Source: Chitinispirillales bacterium (GTDB lineage: Bacteria > Fibrobacterota > Chitinivibrionia > Chitinivibrionales > Chitinispirillaceae). From it: a stretch of 19,323 nucleotides of DNA. Both the position numbers and the translations under genes were made by a program. Where the stretch lies: assembly GCA_031254445.1 (NCBI GenBank), contig JAIRUL010000248.1, positions 1 through 19,323 on the forward strand, in the 5' to 3' direction. The notes under the pieces are model-generated. The model was not told the origin of the DNA, made no database searches, and saw only the letters and a list, made by a program, of their open reading frames with translations. Positions 7,188-13,925 of the stretch are shown here, in pieces. Numbering within the stretch: the first letter of the stretch is position 1; every line of letters begins with the position of its first letter.

Positions 7188-7266
7188 CTTTGACTTTGAA
7201 TTTAAAGTCAAAATCTTTTAAATCTTTTGGGAACGGGGCTCAGCCCCGTAACGCCCCGCTGGGGCG
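7188..7266. repeat. intergenic repeat element C (GC-rich hairpin version)
   Basis: Begins immediately after the flgC stop with CTTTGA hexamers (7188-7199), then the shared core AAAATCTTTTAAATCTTTT (7210-7228). Two stems follow: ACGGGGC/GCCCCGT (7233-7239, 7243-7249; loop TCA) and CGCCCC/GGGGCG (7252-7257, 7261-7266; loop GCT), joined through TAACG. Layout equals elements A, B and E although the stem sequences are unrelated. Confidence 0.75.
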
Positions 7267-7291
7267 CTAAAAGCGGTAAGGAGACTGGCTT

Positions 7292-7588
7292 ATGAATATC
7301 AACGGAATAGGCGGCGCGGCAGGGTCTTGGGCGCAGTTTGTCAAGCTGACGCAAGCGGCCCGCGAACGGAACACGGCTCTCGCTGCGGATAACAAACCGG
7401 CCATTCAAGCGCCGCAAAAGCAACCGCTAACGCAGCAATTAACGCCAACGCAAATGCCGCAAATCAACGCGGCTATTTCAATTAAGCATGGCGCGAATGT
7501 ATATTCATCTATACAGTCCGGCCAAAGCATCCGCGCGGCAACGCCCTCGCAGAGCAGGCCGGGGGGGATATTCGACGCATATGCGTAA
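7292..7588 (+). CDS. unrecognised 98-residue protein between flgC and fliE
   Basis: I do not recognise this protein. It is supported as a real gene by AAGGAG at 7278-7283 with an 8-base spacer to ATG 7292, and by position inside the flagellar block in the same direction. The first 28 residues (MNINGIGGAAGSWAQFVKLT and on) look like an amphipathic helical segment; the rest is rich in Gln, Pro, Ala and Ser (KPAIQAPQKQPLTQQLTPTQ) and is probably disordered. There is no Sec signal or membrane helix. The disordered, polar composition and the MNxNxIG-like opening, which loosely recalls the FliE start MDSINSIG, would suit a small substrate or chaperone of flagellar type III export, but this is speculation. 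Repeat element C precedes it and D follows it, so it is isolated from its neighbours by structured spacers. Confidence 0.65.
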   Translation: MNINGIGGAAGSWAQFVKLTQAARERNTALAADNKPAIQAPQKQPLTQQLTPTQMPQINAAISIKHGANVYSSIQSGQSIRAATPSQSRPGGIFDAYA

Positions 7589-7592
7589 GCGT

Positions 7593-7669
7593 TAAAAAAG
7601 TCTTTAAAGTCTTTTAAATCAAAATCTTTTAATTCTTTTGGGGACGGGGCTCTGCCCCGTAACGCCCCG
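7593..7669. repeat. intergenic repeat element D (GC-rich hairpin version)
   Basis: AAAGTC-type words at 7597-7613, the core in the form AAAATCTTTTAATTCTTTT (7621-7639), then the stem ACGGGGC/GCCCCGT (7644-7650, 7654-7660; loop TCT), AACG, and a truncated second arm CGCCCCG (7663-7669). It is closely similar to element C from the core to the second stem, but the right half of the second stem is missing. Confidence 0.75.
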
Positions 7670-7684
7670 ATAGATTAGCCCCCC

Positions 7685-7749
7685 TTTCAATGCCCCCCCT
7701 CCAAAGGAGGCGGGGGGGCACTGTTTGAAAACAAGCGCCCGTTGGGCGC
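7685..7749. other. two further stem-loops between elements D and E
   Basis: First stem: TTTCAA and TGCCCCCCC then TCC on the left (7685-7702), loop AAA, right side GGA, a 3-base bulge GGC, GGGGGGG CA (to 7720) and TTGAAA (7724-7729). Second stem: GCGCCC/GGGCGC (7735-7740, 7744-7749) with loop GTT. Neither is followed by a T run. With elements D and E they fill the 330-bp gap before fliE, in which no other gene is seen. Confidence 0.6.
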
Positions 7750-7778
7750 GGTAGGGTCAAAGACGGCGGGGTACGGGG

Positions 7779-7889
7779 TTTTGATGTTGACTTTGACTTT
7801 GTGTGGCGGCTCTGCGCCACACATTATGAAGCCGTAGGCTTCGTCTGAAAAAGATTTAAAAGATTTTGATTTTGATTTTTATCTTTTGA
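7779..7889. repeat. intergenic repeat element E
   Basis: Same orientation and stem version as element A: TTGATG/TTGACT hexamers (7779-7800), stem GTGTGGCG/CGCCACAC (7801-7808, 7815-7822), stem GAAGCC/GGCTTC (7828-7833, 7837-7842; loop GTA), then the reversed AT core and GATTTT hexamers to about 7880. It ends about 15 bp before the fliE ribosome binding site. Confidence 0.8.
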
Positions 7890-7918
7890 CCCTGGCTTTA
7901 ATAAGGAGCACTGCCATC

Positions 7919-8227
7919 ATGGACAGCATCAACTCAATAGGCCCAATTCAAGGCGGGGCGTTGCCCCGCAAGGCTGGTCCGGCGTTTCAGCAGCAGGGCG
8001 CTGGCGGGGTGTCGTTTACGGAGATGATGAACGGCTTTCTGAGCGACGTGAACGGTTTGCAGAAGCGCGCCGACGAGTCGGTGAAGAAGCTGGCGTCCGG
8101 CGAGATCACCGACGTGCATCAGGTCATGACGGCTTCCGAGGAGGCGAAAGTGGCGTTCAACTTAATGATGGAGATGCGGAACAAGGTTATGGAGGCGTAT
8201 CAGGAAGTCTTGAGGATACGGCTGTAA
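7919..8227 (+). CDS. fliE: flagellar MS-ring/rod junction protein FliE
   Basis: FliE sits between the MS ring (FliF) and the proximal rod and is among the first substrates of flagellar export. The 102-residue product has the usual length. The central part (FTEMMNGFLSDVNGLQKRAD) and the C-terminal block VAFNLMMEMRNKVMEAYQEV are the family signature, with the invariant RNK-AYQE pattern. ATG 7919 is preceded by AAGGAG (7903-7908) with a 10-base spacer; a GTG-type longer frame at 7886 would start within repeat element E and is rejected. It belongs to the flgBC-fliE set but is parted from flgC by about 730 bp, which hold the 98-residue gene and three repeat elements, whereas these genes are usually contiguous. 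Confidence 0.93.
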   Translation: MDSINSIGPIQGGALPRKAGPAFQQQGAGGVSFTEMMNGFLSDVNGLQKRADESVKKLASGEITDVHQVMTASEEAKVAFNLMMEMRNKVMEAYQEVLRIRL

Positions 8228-8231
8228 CTTT

Positions 8232-8286
8232 GCCGCGCTTACGCCTTTGCGCTAACGCGGCGGGGGCGCGGCCGTTGCCGTGCCCC
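8232..8286 (+). other. two adjacent GC-rich hairpins after fliE
   Basis: A bulged stem beginning CCGCG (8233-8237) and ending CGCGG (8256-8260), then a stem GGGGC-g-CGGC / GCCG-t-GCCCC (8263-8272, 8277-8286; loop CGTT). TAACG joins them, as in the repeat family, so this may be a decayed relative without the AT core. No T run follows directly. Confidence 0.45.
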
Positions 8287-8339
8287 GCAAACAAAAATTG
8301 CGCTCATAGCAGAAAATTATAAAAAAAGTAAAATTTCCC

Positions 8340-8370
8340 TTGCCATAATTGTATACTTATATATTATAAT
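8340..8370 (+). promoter_or_regulatory. AT-rich promoter-like region upstream of fliF
   Basis: TTGCCA (8340-8345) and TATAAT (8365-8370) lie 19 bases apart, slightly wide for sigma70, within a strongly AT-rich stretch (about 8310-8385) that contrasts with the coding GC content. It is 41 bp before the fliF start. No sigma54 -24/-12 motif is seen here. fliF onward may therefore have its own promoter. Confidence 0.35.
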
Positions 8371-8410
8371 AGATATATAACGTACTCTTTACCGAACCGG
8401 AGTTTGATGA

Positions 8411-10009
8411 ATGAATGACCCTAACGAGCCAAGGGGCGGCGGCACCGCTGAGTTTTTCAGGCAGCTGATCGTTCAGTTCTCGGCTCTGTGGCAAAAACTG
8501 TCGTTTCAACAGAAACTTATTACGTCGTCGCTCGTGGGGATTACGCTTATCGGGCTTATCGGGCTGCTCTTTTTTGCGCACACTTCCGGCGGCGGGGGCA
8601 AATCCGGCGGGGGCGGCGCGTCGTCGGGGGGCATGAAGGTGCTCTACTCGGACCTTGAGCTTGAGGAGGCCTCGCAGATTACCGAGCAGCTGAACAAGGG
8701 CGGCTACAAATACAAGCTTGAAAACAACGGGCGCAACGTGCTTGTCAACCCGAAGCAGCTATACGAAATCCGCATGGCGCTGGCGCGCGAGGGGCTGCCC
8801 CGCAAGCGCGGCATCGGGTACGAGCTCTTCGACAAGACGAATCTTGGCATGACGGACTTCACGCAAAAGCTAAACGCGCGGCGCGCGCTCGAGGGCGAGC
8901 TCCAACGGACGATTGAAGATTTGGACGAGGTGAAGTCGGCGCGCGTGCACCTTGTGACGCCGGAGCACACCATCTTTTTGGATCAGCAGAAAGACTCTAA
9001 AGCCTCGGTGGTGGTGCGCACGATGCCCGGGCGCGAGCTATCCAAAGATCAGATACGCGGCATCACCCACCTTGTGTCGTCCAGCGTGGACGGGCTCAAG
9101 CCGCAAAACATTTCGATAGTTGACATCGAGGGAAAACTCCTATCAAGCCCGTTTAGCGACAACGAGTCGGCCATGGCCTCGTCCCAGAATAGGGAGCTTC
9201 AGCAGAATGTCGAGCGCTACCTAGAGAACAAAGCGAGCCAGATGCTAGCGGGCGTTTTCGGGCATTCCAAAGCGATGGTGAAGATCGCCGCCGACCTCGA
9301 TTTTGACCAGGTCGAGAAGACGATAGAGACGTTCGACCCCGAGAGCCGCGTGATACGGTCGGAGGAGCGCCAAGACGAGAACACGAAGAACGCGCCCGAC
9401 GGCGACCACCAGAGGGAGCGGTCGCTTACAAACTACGAAATTGACAAGACGGTTCAGCGCGTGGTGCAGGAGATAGGCAACGTGAGGCGGATTACCGTCT
9501 CGGTAGCGGTAGACGGCAAGTACGAAACGGGGGCCGACGGCAAGCGGGCGTTCGTGGACCGCGACCCGGCCGAGATGCAGAAGATCGAGGAGCTTGTGAA
9601 GAACGCCGTCGGCTACGACTTGGCCCGCGGCGACCAGATTACCGTCACGTCGCTTCAATTTGACAACGAGCTTTTGCGCTTGGAGCAGGATCGGCTGCGG
9701 GACGAAGAGAAGCAGGCGAACCGCGCGCTGATAATAAAGCTGATTTTGGCCGCTATCGCCGGCATCGCGTTTTTGCTCTTAGTCCGCTCCATCGCAAGGG
9801 CGGTGACGGAGGCGATGAACCCGCCTGTGCCGGTGCTGGAGCAGTTGGGGCTTGAAGACTTGGTTGAGGAGGAGGATCCGACGGAGAGCCAGGTGCGCGC
9901 GTCGGCTATTTTGGAGAAAGTGGAGCTCCTAACGAACCAAGCGCCGGTAAACATCGCGGCCATCATCAAGCAGTGGCTCGTAGAGGGCGTGACGGAGAAG
10001 AAACACTAA
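8411..10009 (+). CDS. fliF: flagellar MS-ring protein FliF
   Basis: FliF forms the MS ring in the inner membrane, around the export gate, and anchors the switch. The 532-residue product has a first membrane helix at about 36-58 (LITSSLVGITLIGLIGLLFF), a periplasmic YscJ/FliF ring-building domain (about 75-250, including GLPRKRGIGYELFDKTNLGM), a second ring domain, a second membrane helix at about 438-461, and the cytoplasmic C-terminal tail ending VNIAAIIKQWLVEG, the FliG-binding helix. A glycine/serine-rich spacer after the first helix is a low-complexity feature. The ATG at 8411 has GGAG at 8399-8402 with an 8-base spacer. fliG follows after 24 bp, as expected for proteins that assemble together. 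The whole gene reads through without interruption. Confidence 0.97.
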   Translation: MNDPNEPRGGGTAEFFRQLIVQFSALWQKLSFQQKLITSSLVGITLIGLIGLLFFAHTSGGGGKSGGGGASSGGMKVLYSDLELEEASQITEQLNKGGYKYKLENNGRNVLVNPKQLYEIRMALAREGLPRKRGIGYELFDKTNLGMTDFTQKLNARRALEGELQRTIEDLDEVKSARVHLVTPEHTIFLDQQKDSKASVVVRTMPGRELSKDQIRGITHLVSSSVDGLKPQNISIVDIEGKLLSSPFSDNESAMASSQNRELQQNVERYLENKASQMLAGVFGHSKAMVKIAADLDFDQVEKTIETFDPESRVIRSEERQDENTKNAPDGDHQRERSLTNYEIDKTVQRVVQEIGNVRRITVSVAVDGKYETGADGKRAFVDRDPAEMQKIEELVKNAVGYDLARGDQITVTSLQFDNELLRLEQDRLRDEEKQANRALIIKLILAAIAGIAFLLLVRSIARAVTEAMNPPVPVLEQLGLEDLVEEEDPTESQVRASAILEKVELLTNQAPVNIAAIIKQWLVEGVTEKKH

Positions 10010-10033
10010 AAACATAGAAAGACTCTCTTAGCA

Positions 10034-11143
10034 ATGGCGAAAAAGGCAAAGAACAAAAAAGAGAAGAGCGAGGGCGACGACTCCGGCATTACCGCGGCAC
10101 AATTAGCCGCGATGCAGAAGCCCAAAAAGAACGTCAACACCCAAGGCATTCCGGGTCCCGTCAAAGCCGCCATCGTGATGGTCGCGCTGGGGACGGACGC
10201 GTCAAGCAAGGTGTTCAAAATATTAGACGACGTAGACATCGAGCGCCTCTCTACAGAAATCGCGCGGCTAGACAACGTATCGCAGGACGTCCGCGAGGCG
10301 GTGCTCGAAGAGTTCCACAACTTAGCCCTAGCCCACCAATACATATCGCAGGGCGGCATAGACTACGCGCGCCAAGTCTTAGAGGCGGCGCTTGGCCCAA
10401 ACAAGGCAAGCGAAATCTTGGAGAAGGTGCAGCAAAAGATCCGCACCACCGGCTTCAACCTATTAGAAAATATCGACCCGAAGCAGCTTGTCAACTATAT
10501 ACAAAAGGAGCACCCGCAAACAATCGCCATCCTGCTAGCGCATATGGAGGCTCCAAACGCCGCCGCCATCGTTTCCGCGCTGCCGCAGTTAGTGCAAATA
10601 GACGTGGCCACGCGTATCGCCACAATGGAAAGCATATCGCCGGACACGCTGTCGCAGATAGAGGAGGTCTTAGTAACGCAAATCAAGTCGCTCTTCGGCG
10701 GCGACGTCTCGGAGATCGGCGGCGTAAAAGCCGTAGCGGAGATACTGAACAACGTAGACCGAGGCACGGAAAAGAACATCATAGGCAACTTGGAGAGGGA
10801 GAGTCCGGAACTCGCCACGGAAATCAAGAAGCTGATGTTCGTCTTCGAAGACGCGCTATTGCTCGACGACCGCTCGATACAGCGCCTCCTAAAAGAAATC
10901 GACACGAAAGAGCTCGGCATGGCGCTCAAGGGCGCTTCGGAAGAATTGCAGGAGAAGTTCCTCCGCAACATGTCCGCCCGAGCCTCGGACATGATAAAAG
11001 AAGATATGCAATTCATGGGCCCATTGCGCCTAAAAGACGTAGAAGAGGTACAGCAACGAGTTGTAGATGTAATCCGCCGCCTAGAAGAAGACGGCGAAAT
11101 CATCATCAGCGGCCGCGGCGGAGATGACAACGTCGTTGTTTGA
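10034..11143 (+). CDS. fliG: flagellar motor switch protein FliG
   Basis: FliG sits on the cytoplasmic face of the MS ring and its C-terminal domain interacts with the stator to generate torque and reversal. The 369 residues include FliG-N (about 40-125, binds FliF), FliG-M with the EHPQ motif (159-162), and FliG-C (about 265-355) with the charged torque helix region DDRSIQRLLKEIDTKELGMA and the following FLRNMSARASDMIKEDMQ segment. A roughly 40-residue lysine-rich extension (MAKKAKNKKEKSEGDDSG and on) precedes the conserved start (PVKAAIVMVALG), making it longer than the usual 330-345. ATG 10034 has only a weak purine stretch upstream. Codons ending in A (TTA, CTA, GTA, ATA) look more common than in fliF by eye. 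Confidence 0.97.
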   Translation: MAKKAKNKKEKSEGDDSGITAAQLAAMQKPKKNVNTQGIPGPVKAAIVMVALGTDASSKVFKILDDVDIERLSTEIARLDNVSQDVREAVLEEFHNLALAHQYISQGGIDYARQVLEAALGPNKASEILEKVQQKIRTTGFNLLENIDPKQLVNYIQKEHPQTIAILLAHMEAPNAAAIVSALPQLVQIDVATRIATMESISPDTLSQIEEVLVTQIKSLFGGDVSEIGGVKAVAEILNNVDRGTEKNIIGNLERESPELATEIKKLMFVFEDALLLDDRSIQRLLKEIDTKELGMALKGASEELQEKFLRNMSARASDMIKEDMQFMGPLRLKDVEEVQQRVVDVIRRLEEDGEIIISGRGGDDNVVV

Positions 11144-11172
11144 TGTTGAAAAAAAAGGATAAATAACGAACC

Positions 11173-12042
11173 ATGCCCGACACTCCCCGCGAAGAAACCA
11201 TCGTAAACGAAAACGTCACCGTCCTCTTAGACCAGCTCCTAAAAGCCGAGGATCCCGCGACCATCGGCATCCGCCGCATACTGCGCAACAAAATCGACGC
11301 GGGCAACGCGTTCCCGCTCAAGGCCCCCGACATGGAATCTTTTGACCCGTCGGGCAACCCTGCCGCCGGCGGCAAGGGCAAGAAAAAGGATCACCATCTC
11401 TTCAACGAGCAAGAGCGCGCCTACCTTGAGCTTGAGAAGCGCGTGCGCGAGCTCGAACGCTCGCTCACGCAGGAGAAGGTGGCCGCCAAGCGCGCTACCG
11501 CGGATAGTTTTGAGAAAGGCAAGGCAGAGGGGATGGCCGCCGGCGAGCAGGCCGGGCACGACAAGGCCAAGGCCGCGTTCGACGTTGAGCTGAAGAAGCA
11601 TAAAGACCAGGTCGCCAAGTTTCTCAAGCAACTTGAAGATTCTAAGAAAGCGATGATAAACGGGCTTGAGCACATACTGCTGCGTTTTTGCGTGGAGTTG
11701 ACAAAGAAGATTGTGTCGCTTGAATTGACGACGAACCCTGAGATAATCACCGCGACGATAAAGAAGGCGCTCGCGCTGATAGCCGACAAAGATAACATCC
11801 TGATCCGCGTAGCGCCAGGGGATATGGAGGCCGCCAGCGGCAACAAAGATTTCTTGAGCACCGTCACGGAACGCTTAGAGAACGTAAGGATCGAGGAAGA
11901 CGCTAGAATCGGCAAGGGCGGCTGCATTATCGAATCGAACTCGGGGATGGTTGACGCGCGCCTCGGGGTGCAGCTTGAGGAGGTGGAGGGGATAGTGGAG
12001 AAAGCTTGGGAGGCGTCGGATATGTCTGTTGAGAATAGTTAA
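11173..12042 (+). CDS. fliH: flagellar assembly protein FliH (export ATPase regulator)
   Basis: FliH dimers bind and restrain the FliI ATPase and tie it to the C ring. The 289-residue product has the FliH hallmark, a GxxxG run: Gly at 116, 120, 124 and 128 (EKGKAEGMAAGEQAGHDK), in a long charged helix (about 75-155), followed by the globular C-terminal domain shared with YscL and V-ATPase E subunits (about 160-285; LLRFCVELTKKIVSLE, then IRVAPGDMEAA). The N-terminal 75 residues are variable and include a lysine-rich patch (GGKGKKKDHH). The ATG at 11173 lies 13 bases after AAGGA, a long spacer. Position between fliG and fliI is standard. The FliI-binding N-terminus of other FliH proteins is poorly conserved, so nothing can be said of it here. 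Confidence 0.92.
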   Translation: MPDTPREETIVNENVTVLLDQLLKAEDPATIGIRRILRNKIDAGNAFPLKAPDMESFDPSGNPAAGGKGKKKDHHLFNEQERAYLELEKRVRELERSLTQEKVAAKRATADSFEKGKAEGMAAGEQAGHDKAKAAFDVELKKHKDQVAKFLKQLEDSKKAMINGLEHILLRFCVELTKKIVSLELTTNPEIITATIKKALALIADKDNILIRVAPGDMEAASGNKDFLSTVTERLENVRIEEDARIGKGGCIIESNSGMVDARLGVQLEEVEGIVEKAWEASDMSVENS

Positions 12043-12114
12043 TCAATGCGCAACGTTCAGTATTCGGCGTTTGGCGCGTTAATGTAAAACTTTTTCGCTT
12101 AATAGAAGAATAAT

Positions 12115-13443
12115 ATGGTCTTCGAGGCAAATACCGTCGCTAACCACTTTGATTCTTACTTGGATTTTGTCAAGTCTTACGAACCGGCGCGCGTTTACGG
12201 CAGGGTAACCGAGGTTATCGGCATTCTCATAGAGAGCACGGGGCCCTCCGCGTCCGTCGGCGACATTTGCCATATCGAGAACGCCGGGCGGCTTATCTGC
12301 CGGGCGGAGGTTGTGGGCTTCCGCAAGGACCGCACGCTGCTCATGCCGCTTGGGCCGATTGAGGGGATACGCCCCGGGATGGCCGTGGCGGCTACCGGGC
12401 GCCCGCTCTCCGTGCAGGTCGGCGACGGGCTTCTTGGGCGCGTCCTAGACGGGCTCGGCAACCCGCTTGACGAGAAGGGGCCTATCCGCGCCACCGCAAA
12501 TCGCTCCGTTTTTTCGTCTATCCCGAACCCCATGACGCGCAAACGCATCGAAGAAGCCTTTGAGACAGGCGTGCGCGCGATAGACGGGCTCGTGACCGTC
12601 GGCAAGGGCCAGCGGCTCGGCATCTTCGCGGGCAGCGGCGTGGGCAAGAGCGTGCTCATGGGAATGCTCGCGCGAAACTGCAAATCGGACGTCAACGTGA
12701 TAGCGCTAATAGGCGAGCGCGGGCGCGAAGTGCGGGAGTTCATAGAGCGCGACCTCGGCGAAGAGGGCCTGCGCCGGTCGGTATTAGTGATAGCGACAAG
12801 CGACCAGCCGGCGCTCATACGCATAAAGGGCGCGCTCGTCGCGGCCTCAATCGCGGAACACTTGAGGGATCAGGGCAAGGATGTATTGTTTCTAGCGGAC
12901 TCGGTGACGCGCCTCGCGATGGCGCAGCGCGAGGTCGGCCTTGCTATAGGCGAACCGCCCGCGTCCAAGGGCTACACGCCGTCGGTCTTCGCCATACTGC
13001 CGCAATTCTTGGAGCGCGCGGGGACATCGAGCGTAGGGACCATCACGGGGCTGTTCACTGTCTTGGTGGACGGCGACGACATGGAGGAGCCGATTGCCGA
13101 CGCCGTCCGCTCGATTTTGGACGGGCACCTCGTGCTATCGCGGCGGCTCGCCCACCGCAACCACTTCCCCGCTATCGATATCCTCCAGAGCATATCGCGG
13201 TGCATGTCCGACATCGCGTCGAAAGAACACAAGGAAGCCGCCGGCAAGATAAAGGACGCGATGGCGGCCTACAAGGAGAGCGAGGACTTGATCCAAATAG
13301 GCGCCTACGCTATGGGGACAAACGAACGTATTGACAGGGCGATAAGGCTCAACGCTCCGATAACGGAGTTTCTGCGGCAGGCGCGGGATTCTTCCACTAC
13401 GTTTGCGGAGAGTTTAAAGAAGCTTGGGGCGATTGTTAAGTAG
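12115..13443 (+). CDS. fliI: flagellum-specific export ATPase FliI
   Basis: FliI is the hexameric ATPase of the flagellar type III export apparatus, related to F1 beta. The 442-residue protein has the Walker A sequence GSGVGKS (173-179), the conserved ALIGERGREVREF segment after it, the Walker B strand DVLFLADSVTRLAMAQREV, and the type III-specific GEPPASKGYTPSVFAILPQF motif, so it is FliI rather than an F-type subunit. Length and domain order fit the family. The ATG at 12115 follows a 72-bp gap after fliH and has only AGAAGAA upstream, a weak ribosome site; no better in-frame start exists nearby. fliJ, its coiled-coil partner, follows after 20 bp. Confidence 0.97.
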   Translation: MVFEANTVANHFDSYLDFVKSYEPARVYGRVTEVIGILIESTGPSASVGDICHIENAGRLICRAEVVGFRKDRTLLMPLGPIEGIRPGMAVAATGRPLSVQVGDGLLGRVLDGLGNPLDEKGPIRATANRSVFSSIPNPMTRKRIEEAFETGVRAIDGLVTVGKGQRLGIFAGSGVGKSVLMGMLARNCKSDVNVIALIGERGREVREFIERDLGEEGLRRSVLVIATSDQPALIRIKGALVAASIAEHLRDQGKDVLFLADSVTRLAMAQREVGLAIGEPPASKGYTPSVFAILPQFLERAGTSSVGTITGLFTVLVDGDDMEEPIADAVRSILDGHLVLSRRLAHRNHFPAIDILQSISRCMSDIASKEHKEAAGKIKDAMAAYKESEDLIQIGAYAMGTNERIDRAIRLNAPITEFLRQARDSSTTFAESLKKLGAIVK

Positions 13444-13463
13444 ACATGGGAACGCACCAATAA

Positions 13464-13925
13464 ATGAAAAAGTTCGTCTTCAGGCTCGAAGCCCTCCTCA
13501 CAGTCAAAAAAAACAAGGAGGAGGATATAAAGCGCCGGCTCGCCAAGAAGAACCGCGAGGCGGAGGAGGGGCGCGCGGAGGGTAGGCGGGCGCAAGGCGA
13601 ATTGAAGGATTTTCAGAAGAGCGTAAAGGAGCAGCGCAAAGGCGGCGGCGAGAGCGTGGCGGAATTGCGCCAATCCGTATCCCATCGGAACGCTCTCAAG
13701 CTGGCGCTACTCAAGGCCGGGCAGAAGTTGGACGGGGTAATGGTAGAGATATACGGCGTCAACCAAGAACTAATAAAGGCGGCGCAGGAGCGGCGCGCGG
13801 TGGAGATAATACGGGAAAAGCGGCACGAGGAGTGGAAGAGGGAGAACGCGGTGGCGGAACAGAAATTTATAGACGACTTGTCGCAACAGATGTTTATTAG
13901 GAGCCGTCAGAGCAGTGACGCGTAA
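13464..13925 (+). CDS. fliJ: flagellar export coiled-coil protein FliJ
   Basis: FliJ is the central stalk of the export ATPase and an escort for export chaperones. The 153-residue product opens KFVFRLEALLTVKKNKEEDI, the typical FliJ start (F-rLe-lL-vk...E), and is an almost continuous charged helix to its end, in line with an antiparallel coiled coil; length matches the family (about 145-150). The ATG at 13464 follows fliI by 20 bp. The 3' end overlaps the next gene: the AGGAG at 13899-13903 and GTG at 13915 of the downstream gene lie inside fliJ, suggesting that translation of the two is linked. Confidence 0.92.
   Translation: MKKFVFRLEALLTVKKNKEEDIKRRLAKKNREAEEGRAEGRRAQGELKDFQKSVKEQRKGGGESVAELRQSVSHRNALKLALLKAGQKLDGVMVEIYGVNQELIKAAQERRAVEIIREKRHEEWKRENAVAEQKFIDDLSQQMFIRSRQSSDA

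Noticed and set aside
12046..12087. Thirteen-codon open frame between fliH and fliI
   Set aside because: Too short and without a ribosome site; nothing beyond chance supports it.
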